A DNA stretch of 64,000 bases. Origin: Pieris napi. Taxonomy: Eukaryota > Arthropoda > Insecta > Lepidoptera > Pieridae. Made by a program: the position numbers and the translations under genes. The notes below the pieces were generated by a model, which searched no databases, was not told where the DNA came from, and saw nothing but the letters and a program-made list of their open reading frames with translations. The stretch is taken from assembly GCF_905475465.1 (NCBI RefSeq), contig NC_062247.1, forward strand, positions 8,370,001 through 8,434,000, in the 5' to 3' direction. Below are positions 46,301 to 55,989 of this stretch, piece by piece (the first letter of the stretch is position 1; every line of letters begins with the position of its first letter).

Positions 46301-49300
46301 TGCCGGAAATCGAGATAAACCGTTTTTTACCCTTAAAACTCCCCCCCTTCCCCTTCCCGACCTCAGATCGACCGTAATTTATTTTTCCTTTCATTTTGAT
46401 CATATTCCCCTGCTTTTCTAATGGGTTTCATCCTACTGTAATTTTTTTCACTTTTTATTTATTTTAAAGGCTAAGGCTATCTGCACTGGTCTAAATGTCG
46501 GCGGAGTCAGCAAGATTTATTATTTTTGCACGCTATACATGGACAGATAGCTCCTATTTGCTGTCAATTTCTTTAATGCGATAAGATATTCATAATTGTT
46601 TCACGTGCCTCGTACGAACACGAATTATGATGTTGAAATTTTCCACCTTACCAGAAGTGTGAATAAATATTTTAGTAACAATTTAGTTGTTCTTTAAAAT
46701 ATTAAGTATTTTTTTGTTGAATCTATTTATGTACTAAATTGACTTATGTTTTCTATTTAACAATGTAATCCGTTTTTGCTTAAGTATTTTTTATAATATA
46801 ATATGTATGTGTAGCTGTAAGATTATTCATAAATAAACAACTACTATAATTTAATTCACAGCTTTACTGGATAAAATATAATCTCAATGCACGGTTTAAT
46901 AAATAATATTAATTAAGTTATTACAATTAGTTACATAAACAAAACGTCACATAAGTACAATCATTTCGTACGGGAAACCGTGACCGTAACTTCTTGAAAA
47001 ATATACCTAAACCTCCCTTATGAACCATTCTAGATGTTGATGAATAATTCCGAGCAGTTTTCAATTTGTTGGAAACAAACAGATAGACACACATTATATT
47101 GCTGTCTTTTTGTACGTATTAACAAGCTCTCTAGAACTCAATCCTATCTCTCACCGTTAAGGCAGAATTCATAAGAAAAGTATTTGTTTGATAGTTTTTA
47201 CTTAGACTTGCAAATCCTACCAAAAAAAAGCAAAAATGTTTATTGTGTCTCAAATTTTACATTAAATACATGACTTGAGACAGCCCCCGTGAGTAGTCAG
47301 ACACTTGTGTTGGGGTTGGCACGCTACTTTCCTTATCTATACAATTTTGAGACAGTTGTTAGAAATGCATACAAAACAAAACCCAGCTAAGAAGCAAAGC
47401 CGGTAAAAAATTAAATAAAATGAAATGTAATTCCACAGAAGTCTTCTTATCACCTGTGACAAATATAATCTAATGGTAATTAAAACAAAATCGAAATCGG
47501 TTCATTAGATCCAGAGATTACCTTCTACAACCTCACAAACGTCACCTGTTTGTAATATTAGTATAGAAGAATAGAAAAAACCACTTTCCTGACTGTTATA
47601 GTACTCTAAAAAGCGTATTTATTAAAATTCAAAGTTAAACTTACCCAAACCAAAGTCTTTGCACGGTAGGCACAGGCCAGTCGAGTACAACGCCCGGTAC
47701 AATCTCATGACTTTTACCCGGATTCACTCGGGAATAAATCCATTCTGCCACTTGTACTGTACAAGGTCGCTCATTTAATGATGTACTTGCTGTTCCTTCC
47801 TCTGAAAGTTTCAATATTCTAGATTATAGCCATGATTTAAATAATATTCTCTAATTATAAACACAAGTTTCAACTCTGTAAAAGATATTTCGTCAGTAAA
47901 CAGCTTTTTAATTTTCTTTGGTTTTTATTTGTGTTAACGAAAATCTAAATTACCAGTTATCTTAGTATTGTCTTTGATTAACATAACCTTTACACATTTA
48001 AAGAAAAAACTTTTTAACCGGATTAAAGTTATGTATTATTATAAATTTACAATTAATATAATTTTAAATTTATCCGACGTTTCGCGTGCTTTACAGCGTG
48101 CGTGGTCACGGTGACCAGTTATCTTTCTAAGATTTGTATGTAAGTATGTTTGTAACGAATTGGCTCAAAAATTACTGGACCGATTTTAGAAATTCTTTCA
48201 CCATTTGAATGCTACATTATCACTGATTAATATAGGCTATATAATTGCAAGAAAAACAAAAATCCCTACTAAAACTACAATAATGGCGTAAAAAAATGCC
48301 TATAAAATATATTTCATCGCATGCGCTGCGAAAACGATTGATGATAGAACAAATTTTCCACAAAATTAAAGAACATATCAATATCTACAAAAATTAAAAA
48401 AAAAATGTCCACCCATGCGAAACCAGGACAGGCCGCTAGTCTTTTATAATATTAAACTGTAAATCAAAATGTCAGTGATTTGAGTGCAACCATATTATTT
48501 TCTAGTAAGTTTTTTCTTTTTTTACCTTTGGCCTTATGAGCCATGAATCGATGGTGATGCATATTGTATACAATGGCATATACATTTTGTCGAATCGGCC
48601 TGTAGAAGTGGTGAATTGATGGTATTTCTCTATGGTTATCGTCTTCCATGAGCACTGGTAGAGTAATTTGTCTATGGGTTAGTATTGACAGCATCTGTGG
48701 GTGCATGAGACCACGTGTGTGCCTTTCCGCGCACGTGCGTAGTACTTCAGCCGGTGCGCATGGGCAGTTGTCTTCGCTTTGCAAGTGCGCGCTTATTGTT
48801 TGTACTCCCTGTCAAATATGTCAATTGTCATTATGAATCACAGATAAAAATGCCAAGAAATAAACTAAAGAGCCAAGTGTCGCTAACTTTATATACCTGC
48901 ACCATGTAGATACTTTACAACGTTGACTGCAATATAAAATCCTGGCATAATTAGTAGATCAAGTTATATATATTATAATATATTATATTTAAAGTGTCAT
49001 TAATAAACTTAAAACTATTTTAACTTGTAAATCAGATGGTCAATCCTATGATAGGATCCTAATTAAAATATATTTTTTATTAATTATTCAAAAAGGTTAA
49101 AAATATGACCAGTGTTGGTCTACTGGCTTCAGCGTGCGACTCTCATCCCTGAGGTCGTAGGTTCGATCCCCAGCTGTGCACCAATGGAGTTTCTGACCAT
49201 TTATATAAAATAATAATCTACGTATACACATAGAACTATTTAAAATATTGAACTTGGATTTTTATTCCAATACAGAATCATTATCAAAAATCACTTGCTT

Positions 49301-52300
49301 TATAGATAATTCCTGTAAAGATTTTTTTTTTAAATAGATTCACGCAGAGCGTATTGCCACAGATTAAGAAAATTGTGAAATAAGAACGAACATCACACCT
49401 CCTTGGATGGTCTGTCCACTTTTTCAGTGGGCTTAGCCACTTGCTTCGTATGTGTGTCTGCTGTTTCCAAAGACATCGCCGCAACGCCATGACTCAACTC
49501 ATGACAATGTTCCTCTAAGCTAAAGTCTGCGTTCATTGACGCGTTAACTGTCGCCAATTTGTAATCTTCCAAGCCTTTTTGCTGTAAACATTAAATTTTG
49601 ACAACCATTCGAGTGCAAAACAATGGGTTAGTAAAATAATGAAACGGTTATGGGATGAAAAACGGTCATGTTCTAAACGGTTAACTAATATCGATTTTAA
49701 AAGCTATCAATACTTGACAGATCTCAAAATTTGATTCAATGTTCACGGTTTAGAATATGAAGATTCACGTGCGGACTCCGTATTTAATTTGAAAAGTATA
49801 TCTAGAAAGTTCTACGTAATTAAATTATTTGCATCAACAGTTCGTTAAAATGGTTTCGTCTAATTAAAAATTGTATTAGACGCGTACAATATTTGAAATA
49901 ACATTTAAAATTAAACACATGTGAGACAATAACTTGTTACTTATTGTTCAAAAACTAAGATATTTTGTTATTTTTACATAATTAAGTTTAATAAAAAGGG
50001 AGCGTTCAAGTATTATGTAACGAATTTTGAATTTATGTAAAACGTTACGATGCGGGGCGGGGATTGAATAACGCATTAATGTTAATATTATTTTCCACTG
50101 CAGTACTTTACAGCACATAATGGTAACTTTTAGGTATAAAGAGTCACTAGGTGGTCACGAAACGTTTTACTATACTTGGGTACAGAAAAACGTTACGGCG
50201 CGTTACATGGAGGGGGGGGGGGGGGGGGGGGGGGGGCAATAATCTCCAAAAATTGCGTGACGTAATACTTGAACGCTCCCAAAGTTTAAAATAAAATTTG
50301 GTATATTTCTCTCTTATGGTATGTTGTGGCCAGTTCATAGAAATCACCATTTCAAAAACCATATACATATTATATGTTAACAACCATTTACTAGAATGTG
50401 AATCAATGGTCTGAACTATTATTGTAAAATACAAAAAAAACGATATGGCCATGACTTGATAACTTTATGTAGACGTTGAGTTCATAATTTCCTAATATCG
50501 TACAAATGAATTATTCTTACGTAGAACTTTCGCTTCGACTGATTCGCGTTAAACTTAATTAAATAACATAGTATTTTAAATTACTGGAAACAAATTCATC
50601 AAATTATTAATTTCAACAATATTACTGAATAATTATCGCAAGCATGCTAAATGAAAGGATTCCGTACGTGTAGTAGAAATAAAAAGCACCCAACAAATGG
50701 TATTCTAGTGAGTGAAGCCAATTATGAGAATGAAAAGGCGTGGATGACCACAGCGGAATATTATGTGAAGTTAACCTCATGTTCGGATGATTCAGTTGCC
50801 AGTTTCGAGGTGTCCATATCGGATGAAGTTGATTGCAGATTTTGGTCTGGTTTTTGGTTCTTTTTGTTTGGTTTTGGACGACGGCCTGAGAATAAATTAT
50901 TAATTTTTTACACGTAAACTTCAATACATGGTGAAGCATACTGCCTTATCGCAACTTATAAATGAGATTTATTTATTTTTATATGTCACTAGTTGACCCG
51001 GCAAACGTCGTTTTGCCATGGGTATTATTTCTAGGAAACATTTTTTAGTTCAATAAAAATAACTATGTACTATAATACAAAATAGGGATTGATCGTAGAG
51101 GGGTAACCTTTAAGGGTTGTATGTATTTTTGTATGTTGTTCATGAAAAGATAAAAAATAATTTAGGAGTGGGACCACCCTTAACATTTAGGGAGATGAAA
51201 AATAGATGATGTCCAATTCTCAGACTTCCTGAATATGCATAAAAAATTTCATAAGAATCGGTCGAGGCGTTTCCGAGTTGTATGGGAACGAACATTGTGA
51301 CACGAGAATTTTATTATTAGATTTGAATAATTTTACAACATAATTTTCAAATCATAACTAATAAATAATGTATAATACTGACTAACACAATAACAAAAAA
51401 AAACACGGATTTGTTGCCAGCAACATATATGTATCACATATATTCATATTAAAGTACATATTCTTTTATGGAAATTAACAAGCTCAAAATATATCTGAGA
51501 CAATTTTGCATATATAATATAATAGAATAATCTTACCAGATGCTGTTCTATATTTTAGAAATCCATCTTTGGTGCCATTGAAGTAATACTGTACGGCTTG
51601 CTTTAGTTTTGCAGCACGGAGATCATTGAGGTCACCAAATACCTCAATACATGCAGCATCTATGTCCGATGATGGTAAATCATGTACGAACTGGCCTATT
51701 GTTTTTATTAAGTTCTCAGGTGGCACTTGTTGCTGAAAAACAATTTAAATAATGTTGTCTATATAAACTAACACTGTGGCTTATATTATTATTATTATTA
51801 TTATTTACTTAACACACTGGCAGCTTTTAATAAGCTGATGCGTGTGTATTAAGGGATTTGGAGAAACTTATCCAGTCTATTTTTAAAGGTGTTTACAGAT
51901 GGTGCACTGATCACACTTTCCGGAAGCCTATTCCAGTCGGCCACTACACGGTTTGGGAGAAAGTTCTTTAGGGAATTCGTGTTGTGTTGAGTGGTCTTAA
52001 GTTTTAAAGAACTACCCCTCAAATGTGTATTTTCACTTAAAATAAAGAGCTTCTCAATTCCTGGAACATTATAGTGGCCAGTGAGGATTTTATAGGTTTC
52101 AATGAGATTTCCTCGTAATCTCCTACTTCCTAAATCAGTAAGGTCAAGTGCTTTCAGACGCTCATTATAAGATTTCTTCCTGAATGACCTTATCATTTTC
52201 GTGGCTTTTCTTTGAACCCTTTCAAGCATACTAATATCCTTTATGAAATAAGGATCCCAAATGCTGTAGGCATACTCTAATATTGGTCTAATGTAACATT

Positions 52301-55300
52301 TATATATCTTTAAGAGTGTTCTTGGTGACAGGCATTTGAATGATTTTCTCACTAAATAGAGCATGGAATTAGCCTTTTTCACTATATTCATGATGTGACA
52401 TTCCCACTTCAAATCATAACTGATGGTAACACCCAAGTCTTTTTGCGTGACTACTGGCATTAACTGCTGTTGACCTAGGCTATAAGTAATGTGCGGATTT
52501 TTCTTTCCTATGTGCAATATTGTGCACTTATTAACATTTAGTGACAGCAGCCACTGCTTCGTCCAATCAAAAATATCATCTAAACCACCCTGTATTGCTT
52601 GAGATTGGGAGAGTGGATTTCCAAAAAATTTTATGTCGTCGGCAAAGATCGAATGTGAAATCTGTAGTGAGTTCTTCAGATCGGTCATGTAAAGAATAAA
52701 AAGTAAAGGGCCAAGTACTGATCCTTGAGGAACGCCACTTAGTACTTGTCGAGGCAAGGACAGTACATCTCCAATGCGAACTCGAAAACATCTTTCCGTA
52801 AGGTAATTCGTAATCCAGGCTAGTATTTTTCCTCGGATCCCTAAATGCTCTAACTTGCATAAAAGTCGGCGAACTGGGACACGGTCAAAAGCTTTTTCAA
52901 AATCTAGGTAGATTATATCTATAGGATCACCCCGGTCGAAACTTCTTACCCATTGATTCAGGCACATGAGAAGATTAGTTGCGACAGATCGTCCTGGTAC
53001 AAATCCATGCTGTTCGCAGGGTATAATATTTTCATCGAAAAGGAATTTCCTTAATTTCTCAGCTATAATCTTCTCCATACATTTGGATAATATACACGTA
53101 AGACTTATAGGTCGATAGTTGGAGGCTGATAATTTGTTACCATTCTTAAATATTGGAACAACAACAGCAGATTTCCAATCAGACGGTACAAGGCCTGTGT
53201 TTAGCGAAGCATTCATAATTTTGGCTATGTTATCTGCTAGTGATTTGCCACATTTTTTTAATAGTATGGATGGAATGCCGTCTGGTCCTGACGCTGTTGT
53301 GTCATCAAATGTATCTAGGGATTTTAAAACCATTTCACTCGAAATCGAGAAAGCATCAAAGGAAGCTTCAGTCCTGGAAAGTTTGATGTTCGGTATTGGT
53401 CCATCAGGTTCTGGGGAGTAATTTAACTCAAAGTTATCAGCAAACATTTCTGCTATCATTGATGGTTCAACAACAAGTTCATCTACCTCATTTTTTAAAA
53501 CCGATGGAATTCCTGTTTTAGAGCTGAATTGTTTTCTAATGTATGCATAAAAAGATTTTGAAGAGGTATCAATGACCTTTGATTCAAATTCACTTCGTCG
53601 TTTTCTTGTAAGTTTAGTTATCAAATTATTTATATATCTGTATCTTTTGTATATGCTATCAGTCCTGGCTATTCTGTATAAACGCCATAGTTCTTTTTTC
53701 TTCTTAGTTAGATGTAATATTTCGTGATTTATCCACGGCTTTTGTAGGTTTTTATTCTTGCTTTTAGTTTTAAGAGGTATAGATTTTTTAATTGCGTGTT
53801 GGATTTGATCTTTAAAGTTGATCCACAGATCATCTGATGAGCACCCTTGAATAATCAATGAATCAAGTTGTTTATTTAAACTAATATAATCAGCTTTATA
53901 GAAATCATATATTGTAACAGTTTTAAAATCAACTTGTTAATAGGAAGTATAGTTTTAGTTTATTACAGTCTACTGCTGTTGCTTCTTAAATGTTATGCAT
54001 ATAATTGAATATAATCCATAAAACCTTAAATATGTTATTTAAATAAAAGAAAGATCTGTTATGCACTTCCACTAAGTAATTTTAGCAAATAACTTTTTGT
54101 GTCAAATATTTAACAAGCTCTGTGTAACTGAATCACAATATATAACATAAGAAGAATTAGATGTGTGTATCTTAAGGGATTCTTATGACCATCAGAGCTG
54201 CATGAATTTTTAAGAAGTTTTCTCCAATTAATACACATAACAATAGTATTCTAACATTCTAATAAATACCTTCTTTTGATTAATTCCAAGACGTTTGTAA
54301 AAGTCAGTCAAACCATTTTCAGACAGAATCACTCCGCCTAAAAGGGCTGCAAATAGGCACAATCGGTCTTGAGGCACATCAAGTACTTTAGGAAGTTCAT
54401 GAACCATATATTCCTTAGTTTCCAATGAAGACTAAAAAAAGATAAAAAAAGTAAGACTCAAATGAAATAAAAGAGACTTGATTTCAGAAACACAATTCAC
54501 TATTAATGAGAGTAAGGATAAAGACATTTTGATTTTTTTTTTAAATAGAACGGGGGGCAAACGTGCAGGAGGCTCACCTGATGTTAAGTGATACCGCCGC
54601 CCATGGACACTCTCAATGCCAGAGGGCTCGCGAGTGCGTTGCCGGCCTTTTAAGAATTGGTACGCTCTTTTCATGAAGGACCCTAAGTCGAATTGGTTCG
54701 GAAATACTTCAGTGGGCAGCTGGTGCACACCACATAGTGGTGATGCGCGGCAAAAACTGCCTTGAAAAATGCTCAGTTGTGGAACGGCGGACGTTAAGGT
54801 GATACGGGTGGAATTATACATCTTCCCTTAAAAGTCTCACATTGTGCAGTTCACGATGGATTAAATGTAATTAAAGTAAAAATACTTACCCTGTATGTTA
54901 GCTTTAATTGCGATGAACTAAAATATCTAGGAGGCTGGAAAACTAAATATTCACCAGAGCAACCCACTAAACCAGCATATGCCTTCTCTCGACATAAGCC
55001 GACTACTTCTTGACAGTGGTCATCTGATGACACCATCTATAATGATAATTGTTTATGAATCACCATATAAACAATTACTTAGACATAAATCAATTTTAAA
55101 AAATAGTTTGAGTTTATTATTACAATTTAATAAATAATTAATGGCTAAGTTGTCATTTTTAGAGTAAAAAATGGTGACCATACTTACAATGGGAATATTG
55201 AGGTATCTCAAAGCAGTTCTAAGGCAAGAGTGCAATCCAGTTGGAGGTACCCACCACACTTTTGGTGGAGGTGTGCCCTTGGTCACAACATGGCGGAGAA

Positions 55301-55919
55301 CCTTTAAAAATTTGTCATGAGCAAACAGCTATAGAAATGTATAACTTTTAAGTTATTAAAAAGGAATTCCAGAAAAATAACAAGTCAGCCTTGATGCACT
55401 ATATATGACTAATTTAATCTATAGAAGCAATATTAACTACCCACAGTAAATTAAAATTTATAATAAATCTTTGAAAAAGAACTTTGTTTTTCCAAACTTA
55501 CAGAATTGACTCTCTGTCTGTGTGTAGCCTGTGTTTGGATCCAGTGTTGTGGTAAGGCTGGAGGTGTTGGGTGAGCTCCATTAAAACAAACACATAGGGA
55601 TACTTGATGATCAGCAAGGGCCTGTGCTAATGTTGTTAAAAATTGTACACATCTTGCCCACTGGCCTCCGCATGCCCAGTCTAAAACAAATATATGAATT
55701 AGTTAATAACCCAAAAAAATAAGTTATTTATTTTACATTTGCTGGTATATTATTGGAAATGTTATTATTACCCGAGAAGTAGCCACCGTACAGACGATCA
55801 AGACATCCTTCAGCATCGAGCACTAAACGGAAACCACCTGGATGGGTTCTGGCGATTCGAAATAAATCCACACCGACTCCTTCATTTTCTAAAAACGCCT
55901 GTAAATCTTGTAAGCCCAT
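37390..55919 (-). CDS. FAM120: FAM120-type (CCPG-like) RNA-binding scaffold, 18 coding exons
   Basis: FAM120 proteins are cytoplasmic RNA-binding scaffolds with a degenerate XPG/asteroid-like nuclease fold at the N-terminus. Exons: 55772-55919, 55502-55680, 55188-55301, 54890-55036, 54270-54431, 51537-51732, 50776-50885, 49399-49581, 48526-48808, 47645-47801, 44808-44933, 44113-44224, 43230-43454, 42126-42326, 41273-41445, 38437-38519, 37831-37955, 37390-37449. The sum is 2784 nt, 927 residues, in phase throughout. Signatures: start MGLQDLQAF; LVLDAEGCLDRLYGG; TKGTPPPKVWWVPP; DDHCQEVVGLCREKA; LFAALLGGVIL; GLMHPQMLSILTHRQITLP; CRRMRAFLSCMKSDTPLML; SRGVQLGALVMAGAEVALLA; LEIAGVVVGQW; then a GC-rich RGG/RGRG segment and a lysine-rich acidic tail. 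Exon 50776-50885 has an unusual donor (GAG|GTTAAC) and is the least certain. An acceptor at 55988 suggests a 5' UTR intron. Confidence 0.92.
38418..38436 (-). repeat. (TG)n tract abutting a FAM120 splice donor
   Basis: On the minus strand exon 38437-38519 ends and the intron begins GTATGTGTGTGTGTGTG. The microsatellite therefore overlaps the donor itself. UG-rich RNA is a known binding site for TDP-43- and CELF-type proteins. Confidence 0.7.
38790..40925 (+). mobile_element. DNA element with SANT/Myb-like reading frame
   Basis: The ends carry GAAGTTGTACTTCTTTAGGC (38794 onward) and, inverted, GAAGTTATACTTCTTTGGC (40867-40885), with outer sequence shared with the deleted copy at 29461-29840. 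The boundaries are approximate. It lies in the long FAM120 intron between exons 38437-38519 and 41273-41445, in opposite orientation. Superfamily is uncertain, possibly Harbinger-like because of the accessory ORF. Confidence 0.6.
39296..40488 (+). pseudogene. SANT/Myb (zeste-like) DNA-binding ORF, split
   Basis: Two coding-like blocks lie in the element. One (about 39315-39463) reads RTRDKKQLMNQWKCTKLNTK, then SKTGGVTKPPSPSPD, matching the R-T-x-x-Q-L-x-x-x-W-K and K-T-G-G motifs of SANT/zeste-like proteins. The other (about 40293-40488) reads ALENEQLQIEHKHRVKNMAE, ending LMQTLESHKNK and stop, a coiled coil typical of the C-terminus of these proteins. An acceptor (tttttcag) precedes the first block and an AATAAA-type signal follows the last. 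A full N-terminal exon was not found, so whether it is an intact gene or a relic is open. Confidence 0.5.
41040..41118 (-). repeat. tRNA-derived SINE
   Basis: On the minus strand it contains 'ggtcgtaggttagaaccccg' (decayed box B) and 'tgttggcctagtggtctgag' (box A-like), the same layout as 49103-49230. Directly followed by a MITE fragment. Confidence 0.55.
41118..41245. mobile_element. truncated MITE next to a FAM120 exon
   Basis: 'gcgattctgtaactcacttt' and 'gactgcttcacgactgattt' match the MITE at 17582-17732. One end is missing. An A-run (41242-41258) separates it from the donor of exon 41273-41445. Confidence 0.5.
42385..42560. repeat. array of short imperfect palindromes
   Basis: A series of related 10-16 bp motifs occurs every 15-35 bp: TAGATTTTAATCTA (42409), AGATTGTAAACT (42430), AGATTGTGAACC (42447), TTAAATTGTAATTTAA (42474), TAGATTGTAATCTA (42506) and CAAATTGTGAAAC (42535). 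Several are palindromes around a GATTGTAATC core. It lies in the FAM120 intron between exons 43230-43454 and 42126-42326. Its nature is unknown. Confidence 0.55.
43540..43805 (+). mobile_element. Helitron-like fragment, copy 2
   Basis: 'aaaattctcgagtcacaatg', 'acggcttgaccgatttttta' and 'cccctctacgttcaacccc' align in order with copies at 1425-1720 and 50992-51328. The middle is replaced by an AT microsatellite and the 3' tip is missing. Confidence 0.5.
43945..44035 (-). repeat. LINE-related fragment
   Basis: 'cttggacactggctcgcaag' followed by 'tgggttgccagctttttaaa' is a diverged match to the repeat at 54538-54800. Short, no coding content. Confidence 0.35.
45053..46493. mobile_element. foldback element, 1.44 kb, in FAM120 intron
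   Basis: Two arms of about 650 bp (45053 to about 45708, and about 45826 to 46493) are reverse complements around a loop of about 115 bp. Within the arms, the matching 66-codon frames at 45109-45309 (minus) and 46221-46421 (plus) differ in one residue, showing very high arm identity. The tips are TAGACCAGTGC and GCACTGGTCTA; AAT flanks both sides (possible 3-bp duplication). The outer 30-50 bp of the arms differ by an indel. The tip resembles the foldback at 12729-13560. It lies between exons 47645-47801 and 44808-44933, so FAM120 pre-mRNA should contain a very long hairpin. Confidence 0.9.
48130..48440 (+). mobile_element. Helitron-like fragment, second family
   Basis: The block from 'gtatgtttgtaacgaattgg' and 'attactggaccgattttaga' to 'accaggacaggccgctagt' fits the 3' end of Helitron-type repeats in Lepidoptera, which end in CTAG followed by T. 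Family recognition is from memory. Lies in the FAM120 intron after exon 48526-48808. Confidence 0.5.
49103..49230 (+). repeat. tRNA-derived SINE
   Basis: 'tgttggtctactggcttcag' is a box A-like start and 'ggtcgtaggttcgatcccca' holds a good box B (GGTTCGATCCC), about 35 bp apart, followed by 'gctgtgcaccaatggagttt' as in other lepidopteran SINEs. It does not fold into a proper tRNA acceptor stem, so it is called a SINE and not a tRNA gene. Confidence 0.65.
49998..50280. mobile_element. MITE, 283 bp, with a 25-G run
   Basis: Ends GGGAGCGTTCAAGTATTA and the complement TAATACTTGAACGCTCCC are inverted repeats. Near the right end an uninterrupted run of 25 G occupies 50212-50236. Related MITEs often carry a shorter G- or C-rich tract here. 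It lies in the FAM120 intron between exons 50776-50885 and 49399-49581. Confidence 0.8.
50992..51328 (-). mobile_element. Helitron-like element, copy 3 (most complete)
   Basis: Minus-strand copy of the family at 1425-1720: 'agttgacccggcaaacgtcg' at its 3' end, 'aagaatcggtcgaggcgttt' in the middle and 'acattgtgacacgagaattt' at its 5' end. Best preserved of the three copies. Confidence 0.6.
51785..53940 (-). mobile_element. 5'-truncated L2/CR1-like retrotransposon in FAM120 intron
   Basis: A non-LTR element on the minus strand carrying a reverse transcriptase frame and a (TAA)n tail, seen as repeated ATT at 51785-51808. The 5' end is lost at about 53940, after the endonuclease domain. It lies between FAM120 exons 54270-54431 and 51537-51732 in the same orientation as the host gene. 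The long open frame suggests a young insertion. Confidence 0.8.
51849..53938 (-). CDS. reverse transcriptase ORF of the truncated LINE
   Basis: An uninterrupted frame of nearly 700 residues, open from the truncated 5' end. The first ATG-started part is 669 residues. Motifs: ASGPDGIPSILLKKC, SNYRPISLTCILSKCMEKII, EQHGFVPGRSVATNLL, IIYLDFEKAFDRVP (motif A), LSGVPQGSVLGPLLFILY (motif B), HSIFADDIKFFG (catalytic FADD) and KDLGVTISYDLKW. The C-terminus holds the ERVQRKATKMI and NRLPESVISAPSVNTFK stretches found in CR1/L2-type proteins. No endonuclease or RNase H is present, so the copy cannot move on its own by the usual route. Confidence 0.88.
54538..54825 (-). repeat. LINE 3'-end fragment
   Basis: Contains 'ggaggctcacctgatgttaa', 'gagtgcgttgccggcctttt' and 'aattggttcggaaatacttc', a dispersed lepidopteran repeat I recognise. 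On the minus strand part of it encodes HQLPTEVFPNQFDLGSF, the tail of a CR1-like ORF2. Lies in the FAM120 intron between exons 54890-55036 and 54270-54431. Confidence 0.6.
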
Positions 55920-55989
55920 ATTTACTGGCACCTATACAGCCTTACAATCGTTCGTTCAATAGTTCGTTTCGACTACTTGATTGATCTGC

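Noticed and set aside
45109..46421. Two identical-looking 66-codon reading frames on opposite strands
   Set aside because: They are the same DNA seen in the two arms of the foldback element, not genes; no protein features.
49103..49190. tRNA gene from box A and box B motifs
   Set aside because: No acceptor-stem pairing and the flanking sequence matches a SINE seen elsewhere in the window.
55920..55931. FAM120 start four codons upstream at GTG
   Set aside because: The family starts M-G-L/V-Q; the ATG at 55919 fits and GTG initiation is unlikely in an insect gene.
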